NCBI GenBank assembly: GCA_934438035.1
Contig: CAKSBK010000014.1
Location: forward strand, 1-11,053
From: an uncultured Christensenellaceae bacterium
GTDB lineage: Bacteria; Bacillota; Clostridia; Christensenellales; Christensenellaceae
Length of the DNA stretch: 11,053 nt
Direction of reading: 5' to 3'
The notes under the pieces were generated by a model. The model was given only the letters and a program-made list of their open reading frames with translations. It was not told where the DNA came from and did no database searches. A program made the position numbers and the translations under genes. This document shows positions 1-6,159 of the stretch, in pieces (the first letter of the stretch is position 1; the number at the start of each line of letters is the position of its first letter).

Positions 1-74
1 GAGCAGCCTACGGCTAACATGAGAGCCATTACCACTGCCATTACAAGGCTTAAAACTCTTAACCCTTTTTTCAT
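1..74 (-). CDS. Lipoprotein, 5' end only; probable cobalamin-uptake binding protein
   Basis: Only the first 24 codons are in the window; the gene runs off the left edge. The minus-strand reading is MKKGLRVLSLVMAVVMALML followed by AVGC and a partial Ser codon. This is a classical signal peptide: positive N-terminus, hydrophobic core, and a lipobox ending at Cys24, so the product should be exported and lipid-anchored. An AAGGAG ribosome binding site at 83-88 lies 8 nt before the ATG, which supports this start. The gene follows a cobalamin riboswitch and terminator, so by analogy with other riboswitch-controlled lipoproteins it is most likely a substrate-binding component of a corrinoid (BtuF-like) or related metal/siderophore ABC transporter. 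That function is inferred from context; no domain of the mature protein is visible. Confidence 0.75.
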   Translation of the reverse strand, partial: MKKGLRVLSLVMAVVMALMLAVGC

Positions 75-106
75 TTTAAAAACTCCTTTGAAAATATGAT
101 TTTCGC

Positions 107-174
107 AAAAAAAATCCCTCTTTATGCGAGAGGGTATGACAAAACAGCCTTCGCATAGTCGGGTACATCGCCCG
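107..174 (-). terminator. Riboswitch expression platform with intrinsic terminator
   Basis: On the minus strand CCCUCU (121-116) pairs with AGAGGG (134-129) around a short loop and is followed by eight U residues (114-107): a textbook intrinsic terminator just before the lipoprotein gene. Upstream of it a CGGG-CGAUGUA-CCCG hairpin (160-174) may be the L13-type hairpin used for the kissing-loop contact; this was not confirmed. The bases 123-130 inside the terminator can instead pair with 151-157 (7 bp) or with the 5' strand of aptamer P1 at 266-273 (8 bp), giving alternative antiterminator folds. Confidence 0.85.
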
Positions 175-183
175 GCTGCGCCG

Positions 184-277
184 AAATATGCGCGGCGATC
201 TGGCTTTGCGTAAAAAACGCTTCACAGTGGCGGGACCGCGAGGGATTTTCACCCTCTTCTCCGTACTCGCATATTCG
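184..277 (-). ncRNA. Cobalamin riboswitch aptamer (compact form)
   Basis: Read on the minus strand, the RNA carries the conserved cobalamin riboswitch blocks in order. A GGUG-AAAAUCC hairpin lies at 240-256. The core CCGCCACUGUGA block lies at 218-233. The B12-box-like AAAGCCAGAUCGCCGCG lies at 191-207. A closing P1 helix of 8 perfect pairs joins 268-275 (AAUAUGCG) with 185-192 (CGCAUAUU). Between the core and the B12 box there is only a 3-bp hairpin, GCG-UUUUUUA-CGC (208-220), where classical AdoCbl aptamers carry a larger P6 arm, so this looks like a compact variant. Identification rests on motif recognition; which corrinoid is bound cannot be read from the sequence. Confidence 0.88.
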
Positions 278-305
278 TTAAAAAAGGAATAATGATTGCA
301 AAAAG

Positions 306-334
306 ATTATACAACAATATACAAAATAACGCAA
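306..334 (-). promoter_or_regulatory. Probable sigma-A promoter of the riboswitch transcript
   Basis: On the minus strand a perfect TATAAT lies at 311-306, with TTGCGT at 334-329 and a 17-nt spacer. Transcription would start near 298, about 20 nt before the aptamer. The -35 box is weak (TTG only), the -10 is consensus. A DnaA-box-like TGTGGAAAA (335-343) abuts the -35 element. Confidence 0.6.
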
Positions 335-459
335 TGTGGAAAATACAAAATAATAGTGAAATATATGTGGATAAATTATGCCGTTATATTGCCTGAAAAC
401 AAAGAAATCCACATTGCATGGCGTGAATGTGGATAACTTAAGGAAGAACATGTGGAAAA
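335..459. other. Cluster of DnaA-box-like 9-mers
   Basis: The DnaA box TTATCCACA appears in its reverse-complement form TGTGGATAA at 366-374 and 428-436 (both perfect), with near matches TGTGGAAAA at 335-343 and 451-459. A weak inverted copy, AAATCCACA, lies at 405-413. The same-orientation copies start 31, 62 and 23 bp apart. The left flank (281-330) is very AT-rich. No dnaA, dnaN or rpmH is next to it, so this is more likely a DnaA-binding regulatory or titration cluster than a proven origin. Confidence 0.5.
407..434 (-). terminator. Inverted repeat after spoVT, possible weak terminator
   Basis: ATCCACATT (407-415) and AATGTGGAT (426-434) form a perfect 9-bp inverted repeat with a 10-nt loop, 33 bp beyond the spoVT stop codon. 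On the minus strand it is followed by an interrupted U-rich run, so it could end the spoVT transcript. It also contains one perfect DnaA box, and the two readings are not exclusive. Confidence 0.4.
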
Positions 460-466
460 CCTAAAA

Positions 467-1021
467 TTATTGCTCCATCTGCGTGCCTAAATAAACGGCG
501 GCGACCTCTGCGGATTTTGCTTCCGCCTCGCTTAATTTTTCGGAAGAACTGTTTGAAAGCACAATAACTGCGCCAAAGGTCTGTCCTTCGCATATTATCG
601 GGCGGATAAACTGGGCGCTTAAAGCGCCTGCATCCTGTCCTTCGTAAACGGGTATGCATAAGCCGTTGTCCTGTGGGTTATGCATAAAAGACGCGCGCGC
701 TTCTATTACCTGCTCAAGCTCTCGGCTTATGGGCTTTCCTGCATAGTCCTTTTTGTTTTCTCCGGAGGCGGAAACGACCGCGTCTTTATCGCAGATTATT
801 ACGGTTTTATCGGTAACGGTGCCTACGGCGTAGGAAAAAAACTGAGCGTACTGCGAAAGCTCGCCTATTGGAGAGTATTTTTTAAGGACTATGCTGCCGT
901 CCTTCTCCGTAAAAATTTCCAGCGGATCGCCCTCTCTTATGCGCAGAGTGCGCCGTATTTCCTTTGGAACGACGACTCTTCCGAGGTCGTCTATTCTTCT
1001 AACAATTCCTGTTGCTTTCAT
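467..1021 (-). CDS. spoVT: Stage V sporulation protein T, AbrB-family transcription regulator
   Basis: This 184-residue protein matches SpoVT, a forespore-specific regulator that acts late in sporulation. Residues 1-50 are the swapped-hairpin SpoVT-AbrB DNA-binding domain, with the family signature MKATGIVRRIDDLGRVVVPK followed by EIRRTLRIREGDPLEIF, almost identical to what I recall of the Bacillus subtilis protein. Residues about 56-184 form the GAF-like effector domain and end in the typical QMEQ. Length agrees with the usual 178-185. The start is set by the conserved N-terminus and by AGGAG at 1031-1035, 9 nt before the ATG. It is a single gene with its own promoter, separated from the trk operon by a terminator. 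The gene indicates an endospore-forming Firmicute. Confidence 0.96.
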   Translation of the reverse strand: MKATGIVRRIDDLGRVVVPKEIRRTLRIREGDPLEIFTEKDGSIVLKKYSPIGELSQYAQFFSYAVGTVTDKTVIICDKDAVVSASGENKKDYAGKPISRELEQVIEARASFMHNPQDNGLCIPVYEGQDAGALSAQFIRPIICEGQTFGAVIVLSNSSSEKLSEAEAKSAEVAAVYLGTQMEQ

Positions 1022-1055
1022 AACGGAATTCTCCTCTCAAGAACTTTATAGAAAA

Positions 1056-1086
1056 TATTGTGCGTGTTGAGCGCCGCAATTATTCA
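1056..1086 (-). promoter_or_regulatory. Candidate sigma-G (forespore) promoter of spoVT
   Basis: On the minus strand TGAATA (1086-1081) is followed after 18 nt by CACAATA (1062-1056), 35 bp upstream of the start codon. This resembles the sigma-F/sigma-G pattern (TGMATA, 17-18 nt, CATAnTA-like). It fits established knowledge that spoVT is under sigma-G control in B. subtilis. The assignment is by pattern only. Confidence 0.5.
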
Positions 1087-1154
1087 TATAACAGGAATTT
1101 TTTCGGTATTTTTCGCAGAGATATTTAAAAAGGGTTTATATTGTTTTTTATAAT

Positions 1155-1190
1155 AAAAAACCTCTTCACTTTTTTTAAGAAGAGGTTTTT
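1155..1190 (-). terminator. Intrinsic terminator, able to act in both directions
   Basis: AAAAAACCTCTTC (1155-1167) and GAAGAGGTTTTT (1179-1190) pair around an 11-nt loop. On the minus strand the hairpin is followed by a T-run and starts 8 bp past the stop codon of the zinc-ribbon gene, so it closes the trkA-trkH-zinc-ribbon transcript. The A/T symmetry would let it also stop plus-strand transcripts. Confidence 0.88.
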
Positions 1191-1198
1191 GCTTATTC

Positions 1199-1564
1199 TT
1201 ATTCGTCGGGGATATCTCTTTCAAATACCATTGTAGTCAGCTGCGTTTTTACGTCTCTTGTAGGCGCAGTCATAATGGTATGAAGCCTCCGGCTTTCTTT
1301 GGCATATTTGTTCATTAAGCCCTCAACGCTGTCAATGTTTCTTGTTCCTCTGCCAAATACTTTTTCGTTGAATCTTCTTTGCTCAAGTGCATATTCTTTC
1401 ATTATTTTAGATCCATTTTCATTATTATGATTGATTGTCTTTTGGACAATAGGGGATTTTGAAGCTCTTTCTAATCTGATGCCGCAATATGGGCAAAAGA
1501 AGAAGTCTTTGCTGACGTTAACTTCTAAAGCCGCATTGCATCCGGGGCATTTTAGTTTAATAAT
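1199..1564 (-). CDS. Small zinc-ribbon protein with no ordinary start codon
   Basis: The minus-strand frame is open from a stop at 1588-1586 down to TAA at 1201-1199. It encodes an N-terminal zinc ribbon, IKLKCPGCNAALEVN followed nine residues later by CPYCG (CxxC, 14 residues, CxxC), then a charged tail of about 90 residues with no family I recognise. The only in-frame ATG (1402) lies after the zinc ribbon and has no convincing ribosome binding site. An AGAGG at 1581-1577 lies 6 nt before a TTA codon and 12 nt before ATT at 1564. I annotate from that ATT (121 residues), which would be a non-canonical start like the AUU of infC; a decayed TTG-to-TTA start is equally possible. It lies 34 bp after trkH with no terminator between, so it is the last gene of that operon. 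Zinc binding is likely; function is unknown. Confidence 0.65.
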   Translation of the reverse strand: MIKLKCPGCNAALEVNVSKDFFFCPYCGIRLERASKSPIVQKTINHNNENGSKIMKEYALEQRRFNEKVFGRGTRNIDSVEGLMNKYAKESRRLHTIMTAPTRDVKTQLTTMVFERDIPDE

Positions 1565-1598
1565 CGTTAAATCTTTCCTCTGTGATTAAATAAGAGAG

Positions 1599-3050
1599 CT
1601 ACGCCGTGCGCTTTTTCCACATGCTGGGCGAGAAGAGCACGAGCATGGGGAATATTTCCAGCCTTCCGAGCAGCATGTTTAATGAAAGGAGCAGCTTTTC
1701 CGCGGCGCTGTATATCGAGAAATTTCCGAGCGGACCCACAAGCCCTATTCCGGGACCTATGTTGTTAAAGCAGGAAAGCTCAGCCGTAAGGTTTGTTTCA
1801 AGGTCGTATCCGTTCATTGATAAAATGAGTGTGGAAACGCAGATTATTATCATATAGAGCGCAAGGTAGCTTCTTGTGCTGTCGATGGTTTCACGGTCTA
1901 TTGCCTTGCCGTCAAGCTGAACGGCGCTTACCATGCGGGGGTGAATCATGCGGCGAACCTCGTTTAACCCGGATTTAATAAGTATGATAAGCCTTGAAAC
2001 CTTTAAGCCGCCGCCCGTTGAGCCGGCGCATGCGCCTATTATCATAAGCAGCACAAGCACGTGCTTAGAAAGCTGGGGCCATTTTGCGGCGAAATCTGCG
2101 GTGGCGTAGCCCGTTGTCGTTATAATTGAGCTTACCTGGAAAAAAGAGTATCTCAACGCTTCACCGAAATTTTTGTATATTCCCAAAAGATCCAGAGCTA
2201 TTATAAGCACGCTTGCGGCGACAATCAGAATATATATCCTCAATTCCTCGCTCTTAAAGGCGGCTTTTGCACGCTTTATCAGTATGAGGTAAAAAAGATT
2301 GAAGTTTATGCCAAAAAGCAGCATAAATACCGAGAGTACCATTTCAAGGTAAGCGCTGTCATAAAACATTATGCCGGCGTTTTTAATTGAAAAGCCGCCC
2401 GTTCCCGCCGCGCCGAACGCATGGCAGACGGAATCAAATAGCGGCATGCCTCCAAATACGAGAAGTATTATTAAAACCGCGGTCATTGCGGAATATACTA
2501 TATAAAGTATTTTTGCGGTTTCCTTCATTTTGGGAACGAGCTTACCCACAACGGGGCCGGGAACCTCCGCGCGCATTAAGTGAAGCGAGCGGTTATCCGC
2601 CATGGGGATTATCGCAAGCACAAACACCAAAACGCCCATTCCGCCTACCCAGTGGGTAAAGCTGCGCCAGAAAAGAAGGCATTTCGGAAGAGATTCAACT
2701 TCCGTAAGCGCCGTTGCGCCGGTTGTTGTAAAGCCGGATACGGTCTCAAAAAATGCCGTGGAGAAGCTTATGTTTTCGCCGCAGAGCATGAAAGGCAGGC
2801 AGCCTATTACGGACATGAGTATCCATGCAGCGGCGACTATAAAAAAGCCCTCTCTTGCGTAAATTGTGGTGTTCTCCGGCTTTTTTGAGAATACAAGAAG
2901 CCCTGCCGCAAGGGAAATCATTATGGAGGGTATAAATATAATTGTTTCGCTTTCTTTATATATAAGCCCTACAATTACGGAAAGAAGCATTAACGCTCCT
3001 TCAACCAAAAGCACTCTGCCTAAGGTATAGGCAATCATTTTACGATTCAT
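1599..3050 (-). CDS. trkH: TrkH-family potassium uptake membrane subunit
   Basis: This 483-residue polytopic membrane protein is the ion-conducting subunit of a Trk/Ktr potassium system. The four P-loop selectivity-filter segments of the superfamily are visible in order: FTTTGA near 107-112, AAGTGGF near 214-220, ITTTGY near 310-315, and FNNIGPG near 428-434, each with the key Gly. Hydrophobic helices surround them, including the Gly-rich CAGSTGGGLKVSR at 341-353. Length is typical of TrkH (about 480). GGAG at 3057-3060, inside the last codons of trkA, is 6 nt before the ATG, and only 3 bp separate the two genes, so translation is probably coupled. It should work with the cytosolic TrkA protein encoded just upstream. 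TrkH versus KtrB cannot be settled on sequence alone; the double-RCK partner favours TrkH. Confidence 0.93.
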   Translation of the reverse strand: MNRKMIAYTLGRVLLVEGALMLLSVIVGLIYKESETIIFIPSIMISLAAGLLVFSKKPENTTIYAREGFFIVAAAWILMSVIGCLPFMLCGENISFSTAFFETVSGFTTTGATALTEVESLPKCLLFWRSFTHWVGGMGVLVFVLAIIPMADNRSLHLMRAEVPGPVVGKLVPKMKETAKILYIVYSAMTAVLIILLVFGGMPLFDSVCHAFGAAGTGGFSIKNAGIMFYDSAYLEMVLSVFMLLFGINFNLFYLILIKRAKAAFKSEELRIYILIVAASVLIIALDLLGIYKNFGEALRYSFFQVSSIITTTGYATADFAAKWPQLSKHVLVLLMIIGACAGSTGGGLKVSRLIILIKSGLNEVRRMIHPRMVSAVQLDGKAIDRETIDSTRSYLALYMIIICVSTLILSMNGYDLETNLTAELSCFNNIGPGIGLVGPLGNFSIYSAAEKLLLSLNMLLGRLEIFPMLVLFSPSMWKKRTA

Positions 3051-3053
3051 AGT

Positions 3054-4415
3054 TTACTCCATAATGTCCTTAAGCGAGCGAAGCTGTTTGTCCGCAGTAA
3101 CCACGAGAAGCTTGTCGTTTTTTAAAATAGAATCCTGTCCGCCGGGGATTATGGCTCTTCCTTTGCGGACTATGCAGGCGATAAGAACGCTCTTTTTTAA
3201 GCGGAGATCCATTAGAGGAGTATTTAAATAAGGGGCGTTTTCACCCTCTGCGGTAAATTCCAAAACCTCTGCTTTTCCGCCCGAAAGCTTATATACGGCC
3301 TCAACGCTCTCTGCGTTTTCGCCCTCCGCCAGCGCGCGGACGTATCTTGAAATATAGTTAACCGTCAGGTGCTTGGGAGAAACGACGGAGTCGAGCGCCG
3401 TTCCGCGCATGAGCGAAACGAGGTCGTCGTTGTTAACCTTTGCGATGACCTTTCTTACGTTGTGCTGCGAAGCGTAAAGCGCGGCGAGAATATTTCCCTC
3501 GTCAAGTCCGGTAAGGGCAATAAATGCGTCCGTCTTTTCAAGGCCCTCCTCCAAAAGCAGCTCATGGTCGGAAACGTCCCCCACAAGAACAACGGCTTTA
3601 GGAAGAAACGCCGCAAGCTCCTCCGCCTTTTTTCTGTCTTTTTCAATAAGCTTAACCTTGACGCCCGATTTTACAAGCATTTCGGTGAGGTAAAAAGCGA
3701 TTTTACCGCCGCCCGCAATCATTACGGTTTTTGCACGGTTAGAATAAACGTTTATTTTTTTAAGTGTATTAACCATATCCTGCGGCGCGCCGATAACATA
3801 TAATATATCGTCTGCGCGGGGGATAAAGTCGCCCGAGGGAATCATGACGTTCCCGCCGCGTTCTGCCGCGCATATTAACACCTTAATTCCCGTGCTTCTG
3901 TTAAAGTCGCTTAAGGTTATTCCCTCTATAGGGCTGCCGGGCTTTACCTTATAGCTTATAAGCTCTGCTTTTCCGCCTGCGAAAAGCTCAACCTTTGTTG
4001 CGGAGGGAAGACGGAGAATTCTCGCTATTTCCCCTGCGGTTGAAAACTCGGGATTAATTAACATGGAAGCGCCTATCGTATTTTGTAAAAAACCTGTTTT
4101 TTCGTAGTATTCGGGGTTTCTTACTCTTGCGATGGTGTTTTTTATGCCGAGATGTTTTGCCGTAAGGCAGGTAATGATGTTGATTTCGTCAGACGCGGTT
4201 GTTGCGATTAATAAGTCGTTGTTTGCGACTCCCGCGTCTAAAAGAGTGGAATATGCGGCGCCGTTTCCGGTTAAACCTATGCAGTCGAGAGTATTTCCCG
4301 CGGTGTTTACGACCAGCTCGTTTTTATCGATGACGGTGATATCGTTTCCCTCCGAAAGAAGGTTTTTTGCGAGCTGATAGCCGACCTTTCCTGCGCCGAC
4401 AATTATTATTTTCAT
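3054..4415 (-). CDS. trkA: TrkA, cytosolic RCK regulator of potassium uptake
   Basis: This 453-residue protein has the tandem architecture of TrkA: RCK_N (1 to about 130), RCK_C (about 140-222), a second RCK_N (about 229-350) and a second RCK_C (about 365-453). The first Rossmann fold begins MKIIIVGAGKVG and has an acidic residue at the end of strand 2 (VID30), the usual NAD(H)-binding pattern. The second has GGGKIA, where the third Gly is replaced by Ala, so nucleotide binding there may differ. It gates the TrkH channel from the cytoplasm. GGAGGA at 4421-4426, 5 nt before the ATG, fixes the start. It is first in a trkA-trkH-zinc-ribbon operon. A terminator lies 75-110 bp upstream of the gene, so it either has its own weak promoter near 4454-4482 (minus-strand TTAAAT, 17 nt, TATAGT) or is expressed by read-through. 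Confidence 0.95.
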   Translation of the reverse strand: MKIIIVGAGKVGYQLAKNLLSEGNDITVIDKNELVVNTAGNTLDCIGLTGNGAAYSTLLDAGVANNDLLIATTASDEINIITCLTAKHLGIKNTIARVRNPEYYEKTGFLQNTIGASMLINPEFSTAGEIARILRLPSATKVELFAGGKAELISYKVKPGSPIEGITLSDFNRSTGIKVLICAAERGGNVMIPSGDFIPRADDILYVIGAPQDMVNTLKKINVYSNRAKTVMIAGGGKIAFYLTEMLVKSGVKVKLIEKDRKKAEELAAFLPKAVVLVGDVSDHELLLEEGLEKTDAFIALTGLDEGNILAALYASQHNVRKVIAKVNNDDLVSLMRGTALDSVVSPKHLTVNYISRYVRALAEGENAESVEAVYKLSGGKAEVLEFTAEGENAPYLNTPLMDLRLKKSVLIACIVRKGRAIIPGGQDSILKNDKLLVVTADKQLRSLKDIME

Positions 4416-4490
4416 TATACTCCTCCGTTAAAAAAGCAGCGCTTTATTAATATACTATAGACTAACAGAAAAATGCATTTAATGCAACGG

Positions 4491-4526
4491 AAAAATAAAA
4501 GCACGCCGATATTTCGGCGCACCTTT
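4491..4526 (-). terminator. Intrinsic terminator upstream of trkA
   Basis: On the minus strand GCGCCGA (4520-4514) and TCGGCG (4509-4504) form a GC-rich stem with the loop AATA. Two wobble pairs and a G-C pair extend it to 4501. It is followed by TTTTATTTTT (4500-4491). It lies between the strong promoter at 4601-4629 and trkA, so it ends a transcript of about 100 nt or acts as an attenuator. Confidence 0.8.
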
Positions 4527-4594
4527 AGATGAAGAAGAAACTATTACTATATATTATATTAGGTCAACTGTTTTAAAACGCATCTTATTGCGTT
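4491..4594 (-). ncRNA. Candidate small RNA or attenuated trkA leader
   Basis: The promoter at 4601-4629 should start a transcript near 4594, and the terminator at 4491-4526 should end it, giving an RNA of about 100 nt. The 5' end would fold as AACGCA-AUAAGA-UGCGUU (4594-4577) and the 3' end is the terminator hairpin. The single-stranded middle contains UUUCUUCUUC (4540-4531), a pyrimidine-rich, anti-Shine-Dalgarno-like stretch. No convincing open reading frame was found in it. It could be a trans-acting small RNA or the leader of trkAH. This is predicted from flanking signals only. Confidence 0.4.
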
Positions 4595-4600
4595 AACTAT

Positions 4601-4629
4601 ATGATAAAGCAAAAGAAAGGAAATGTCAA
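4601..4629 (-). promoter_or_regulatory. Strong sigma-A promoter, minus strand
   Basis: On the minus strand a perfect TTGACA (4629-4624) is followed after exactly 17 nt by TATCAT (4606-4601, five of six). It is the best promoter in the 4416-4713 intergenic region and points toward trkA. It lies directly downstream of a periodic TTTC/GAAA repeat array. Confidence 0.75.
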
Positions 4630-4636
4630 CAAAAAA

Positions 4637-4674
4637 CTTTCTTTTATTTTCTTAAACTTTCTTTTTATTTTTCG
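4637..4674. promoter_or_regulatory. Periodic CTTTC repeat array, putative DeoR-type operator
   Basis: On the plus strand CTTTC occurs at 4637-4641 and 4657-4661, TTTC at 4648-4651, and TTTTCG near 4670-4674. The first three terminal C residues are spaced exactly 10 bp. The array sits immediately upstream of the TTGACA box at 4629-4624. Tandem TTTC-type repeats are known operators of some DeoR-family repressors such as AgaR and UlaR. A similar array lies before the sugar operon at 7074-7104. Confidence 0.4.
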
Positions 4675-4690
4675 TTTGTTAAGAAACACT

Positions 4691-4713
4691 AAAAAACCCG
4701 CCGGGCGGCGGGC
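4691..4713 (-). terminator. Intrinsic terminator of the deoR-ATPase operon
   Basis: On the minus strand CCCGCC (4712-4707) pairs with GGCGGG (4702-4697) around a GCCC loop and is followed by six T residues (4696-4691). It starts just after the TAA stop of the ATPase gene at 4714. Confidence 0.92.
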
Positions 4714-6159
4714 TTATACTCCGCAGAGGGAGAATAGGTTGTCTTGATTTGTTTCCGAATAATTAAATTCGCCTACTATAGAGCCTCGGTTTATTACCAA
4801 AAGTCGGTCGCACATGCCTGCGAGCTCGGAAAAATCGGAGGAAACGAGGAGTATGCCCGCGCCTCTTCTTAGAAGCTCGTTAAATATGTTATATATTGCG
4901 ACTTTTCCTGCGATGTCAATGCCCTGCGTGGGTTCGTCAAATATATAAAGAGAGCTTTTTGAAAAGATATGCCTGCCGATGATTACCCTTTGCTTGTTGC
5001 CGCCGCTTAAAAACGCAACGTTATTTCCGCTGGCAGCGTCTATTCCCAGGCGCTCTATTATATCTCTGGCGTAAAGCTTTTCTTCATTTAAATGCAGGAA
5101 CACTGTTTTCTTAATCTTTTGAAGGTTGCGTATGCTTATATTTTGCTCTAAAGGAAGGTTATAGAAGAGAGCTTCGGAATCTCTGTCTTCGGGAAGATAT
5201 CCTATAGTCGTTCCCGGCGGGAGAAAATAATCTATGCTTCCGCTTTTTATTTTGTTAAGTCCGGCAACCGCCTTTAACAGGCTCGAGCGGCCGGAGCCGA
5301 CAAGCCCGGCGATTCCCAGAATTTCCCCGCTGCAAAGCGAAAAGGAAATATCGCTTAAAAAGTTGGTGGAAACGTTTCTGACTTCTAAAAGCTTGGATTT
5401 TTTGGAGACGAACAGCTTGGGGTAATAGTGCTTGTAATTATCTCCCAGCATGTTCTTTTTTAATGTGAGGTCGTCTTCTTCCTTTCTCGGTTTATTTGAA
5501 ACTATGACGCCGTCTCTTATGGTTATAACGCTGTCCGCCAGGTTTATTATGTCGTCAACTCGGTGGGTTATATATATTATGGAAACGCCTTCGTTTTTAA
5601 GATCGGTTAAAACGCTGTTGACCTTTTCGGATTCCGCGAGCGTAAGAGAATCCGCAAGCTCGTCAAGAATCAGTATTCTCGGGCGGTCTATAAGAAGCCT
5701 TGCGAGCTGAATGAGGTTTTTTTCCGCAAGGGAAAGCCCCGCCGCCTTTTTTTCAAGGGGCATATTAAGCCCCAAAAGCTCGAGAGCCTTTTTGCATTCA
5801 TGACGTATTTTGCTCTTAAAAATACAGCCGTTGTCAAGATGCGTTCCGAGGTAGAGATTCTCGAGTACGGTAAGGTTGTTAAAAAATATGTTTTCCTGAG
5901 AGGAAATGAATATTCCCTGTTTTTTTGCGTCGTAAACATTGGAAAAGCGTACTTTTCTACCCTCTAAAAGCAGGTCGCCCGTGTAATTTTGAATTTGCCC
6001 GGAAATTATTTTTACAAGTGTGCTTTTGCCGCTTCCGTTGCTGCCTAAGAGCGCATAAAAGCTGCCCGCCTTAAAGGAAAGGTTTATGTCTTTTAAGACG
6101 GTGTTTTCATAATAACGCATTGAAACGTTTTTTATACGCAGTAACGGAATGTCAATCAT
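4714..6159 (-). CDS. Sugar-type ABC transporter ATPase with two ATPase domains, no permease partner alongside
   Basis: This 481-residue protein has the fused double-ATPase layout of RbsA/MglA/XylG, the energising subunits of sugar importers. Domain 1 has Walker A GSNGSGKST (about 39-47), a Q-loop ISSQEN, a signature degenerated to LSLAEKN, Walker B ILILDELADS (DEL in place of the usual DEP) and the H-loop ITHR. Domain 2 has the Lys-less Walker A GSGRSSL normal for this family, then LPEDRD, a canonical LSGGNKQ signature and FDEPTQGID. I start at ATG 6159, with AGAGG at 6168-6172 8 nt upstream. A GTG at 6168 would overlap that site and is less likely. The ATG overlaps the deoR stop by 8 nt, so the pair is probably translationally coupled. 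No permease or binding protein lies on this strand, and a terminator follows at once. It may serve the divergent transporter or have another role. Confidence 0.9.
   Translation of the reverse strand: MIDIPLLRIKNVSMRYYENTVLKDINLSFKAGSFYALLGSNGSGKSTLVKIISGQIQNYTGDLLLEGRKVRFSNVYDAKKQGIFISSQENIFFNNLTVLENLYLGTHLDNGCIFKSKIRHECKKALELLGLNMPLEKKAAGLSLAEKNLIQLARLLIDRPRILILDELADSLTLAESEKVNSVLTDLKNEGVSIIYITHRVDDIINLADSVITIRDGVIVSNKPRKEEDDLTLKKNMLGDNYKHYYPKLFVSKKSKLLEVRNVSTNFLSDISFSLCSGEILGIAGLVGSGRSSLLKAVAGLNKIKSGSIDYFLPPGTTIGYLPEDRDSEALFYNLPLEQNISIRNLQKIKKTVFLHLNEEKLYARDIIERLGIDAASGNNVAFLSGGNKQRVIIGRHIFSKSSLYIFDEPTQGIDIAGKVAIYNIFNELLRRGAGILLVSSDFSELAGMCDRLLVINRGSIVGEFNYSETNQDNLFSLCGV

Noticed and set aside
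281..459. A chromosomal or plasmid replication origin.
   Set aside because: DnaA boxes and AT-rich DNA are present, but no dnaA, dnaN or rep gene adjoins it, and the genes on both sides are transcribed in the same (minus) direction instead of diverging; kept only as a DnaA-box cluster.
680..1051. A 123-codon plus-strand reading frame over spoVT.
   Set aside because: It is antisense to a clearly recognised gene, has no ribosome binding site and shows no family resemblance; the same holds for the other plus-strand frames over trkA, trkH and deoR and the minus-strand frames over the sugar operon.
4563..4568. A second promoter using TTGACC at 4568-4563 on the minus strand.
   Set aside because: No acceptable -10 box lies 16-18 nt downstream.
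4491..4594. A c-di-AMP (ydaO-type) riboswitch ahead of trkA, as found before some potassium-transport genes.
   Set aside because: The leader is too short and I see none of the conserved blocks of that aptamer, only a simple 5' hairpin and a terminator.
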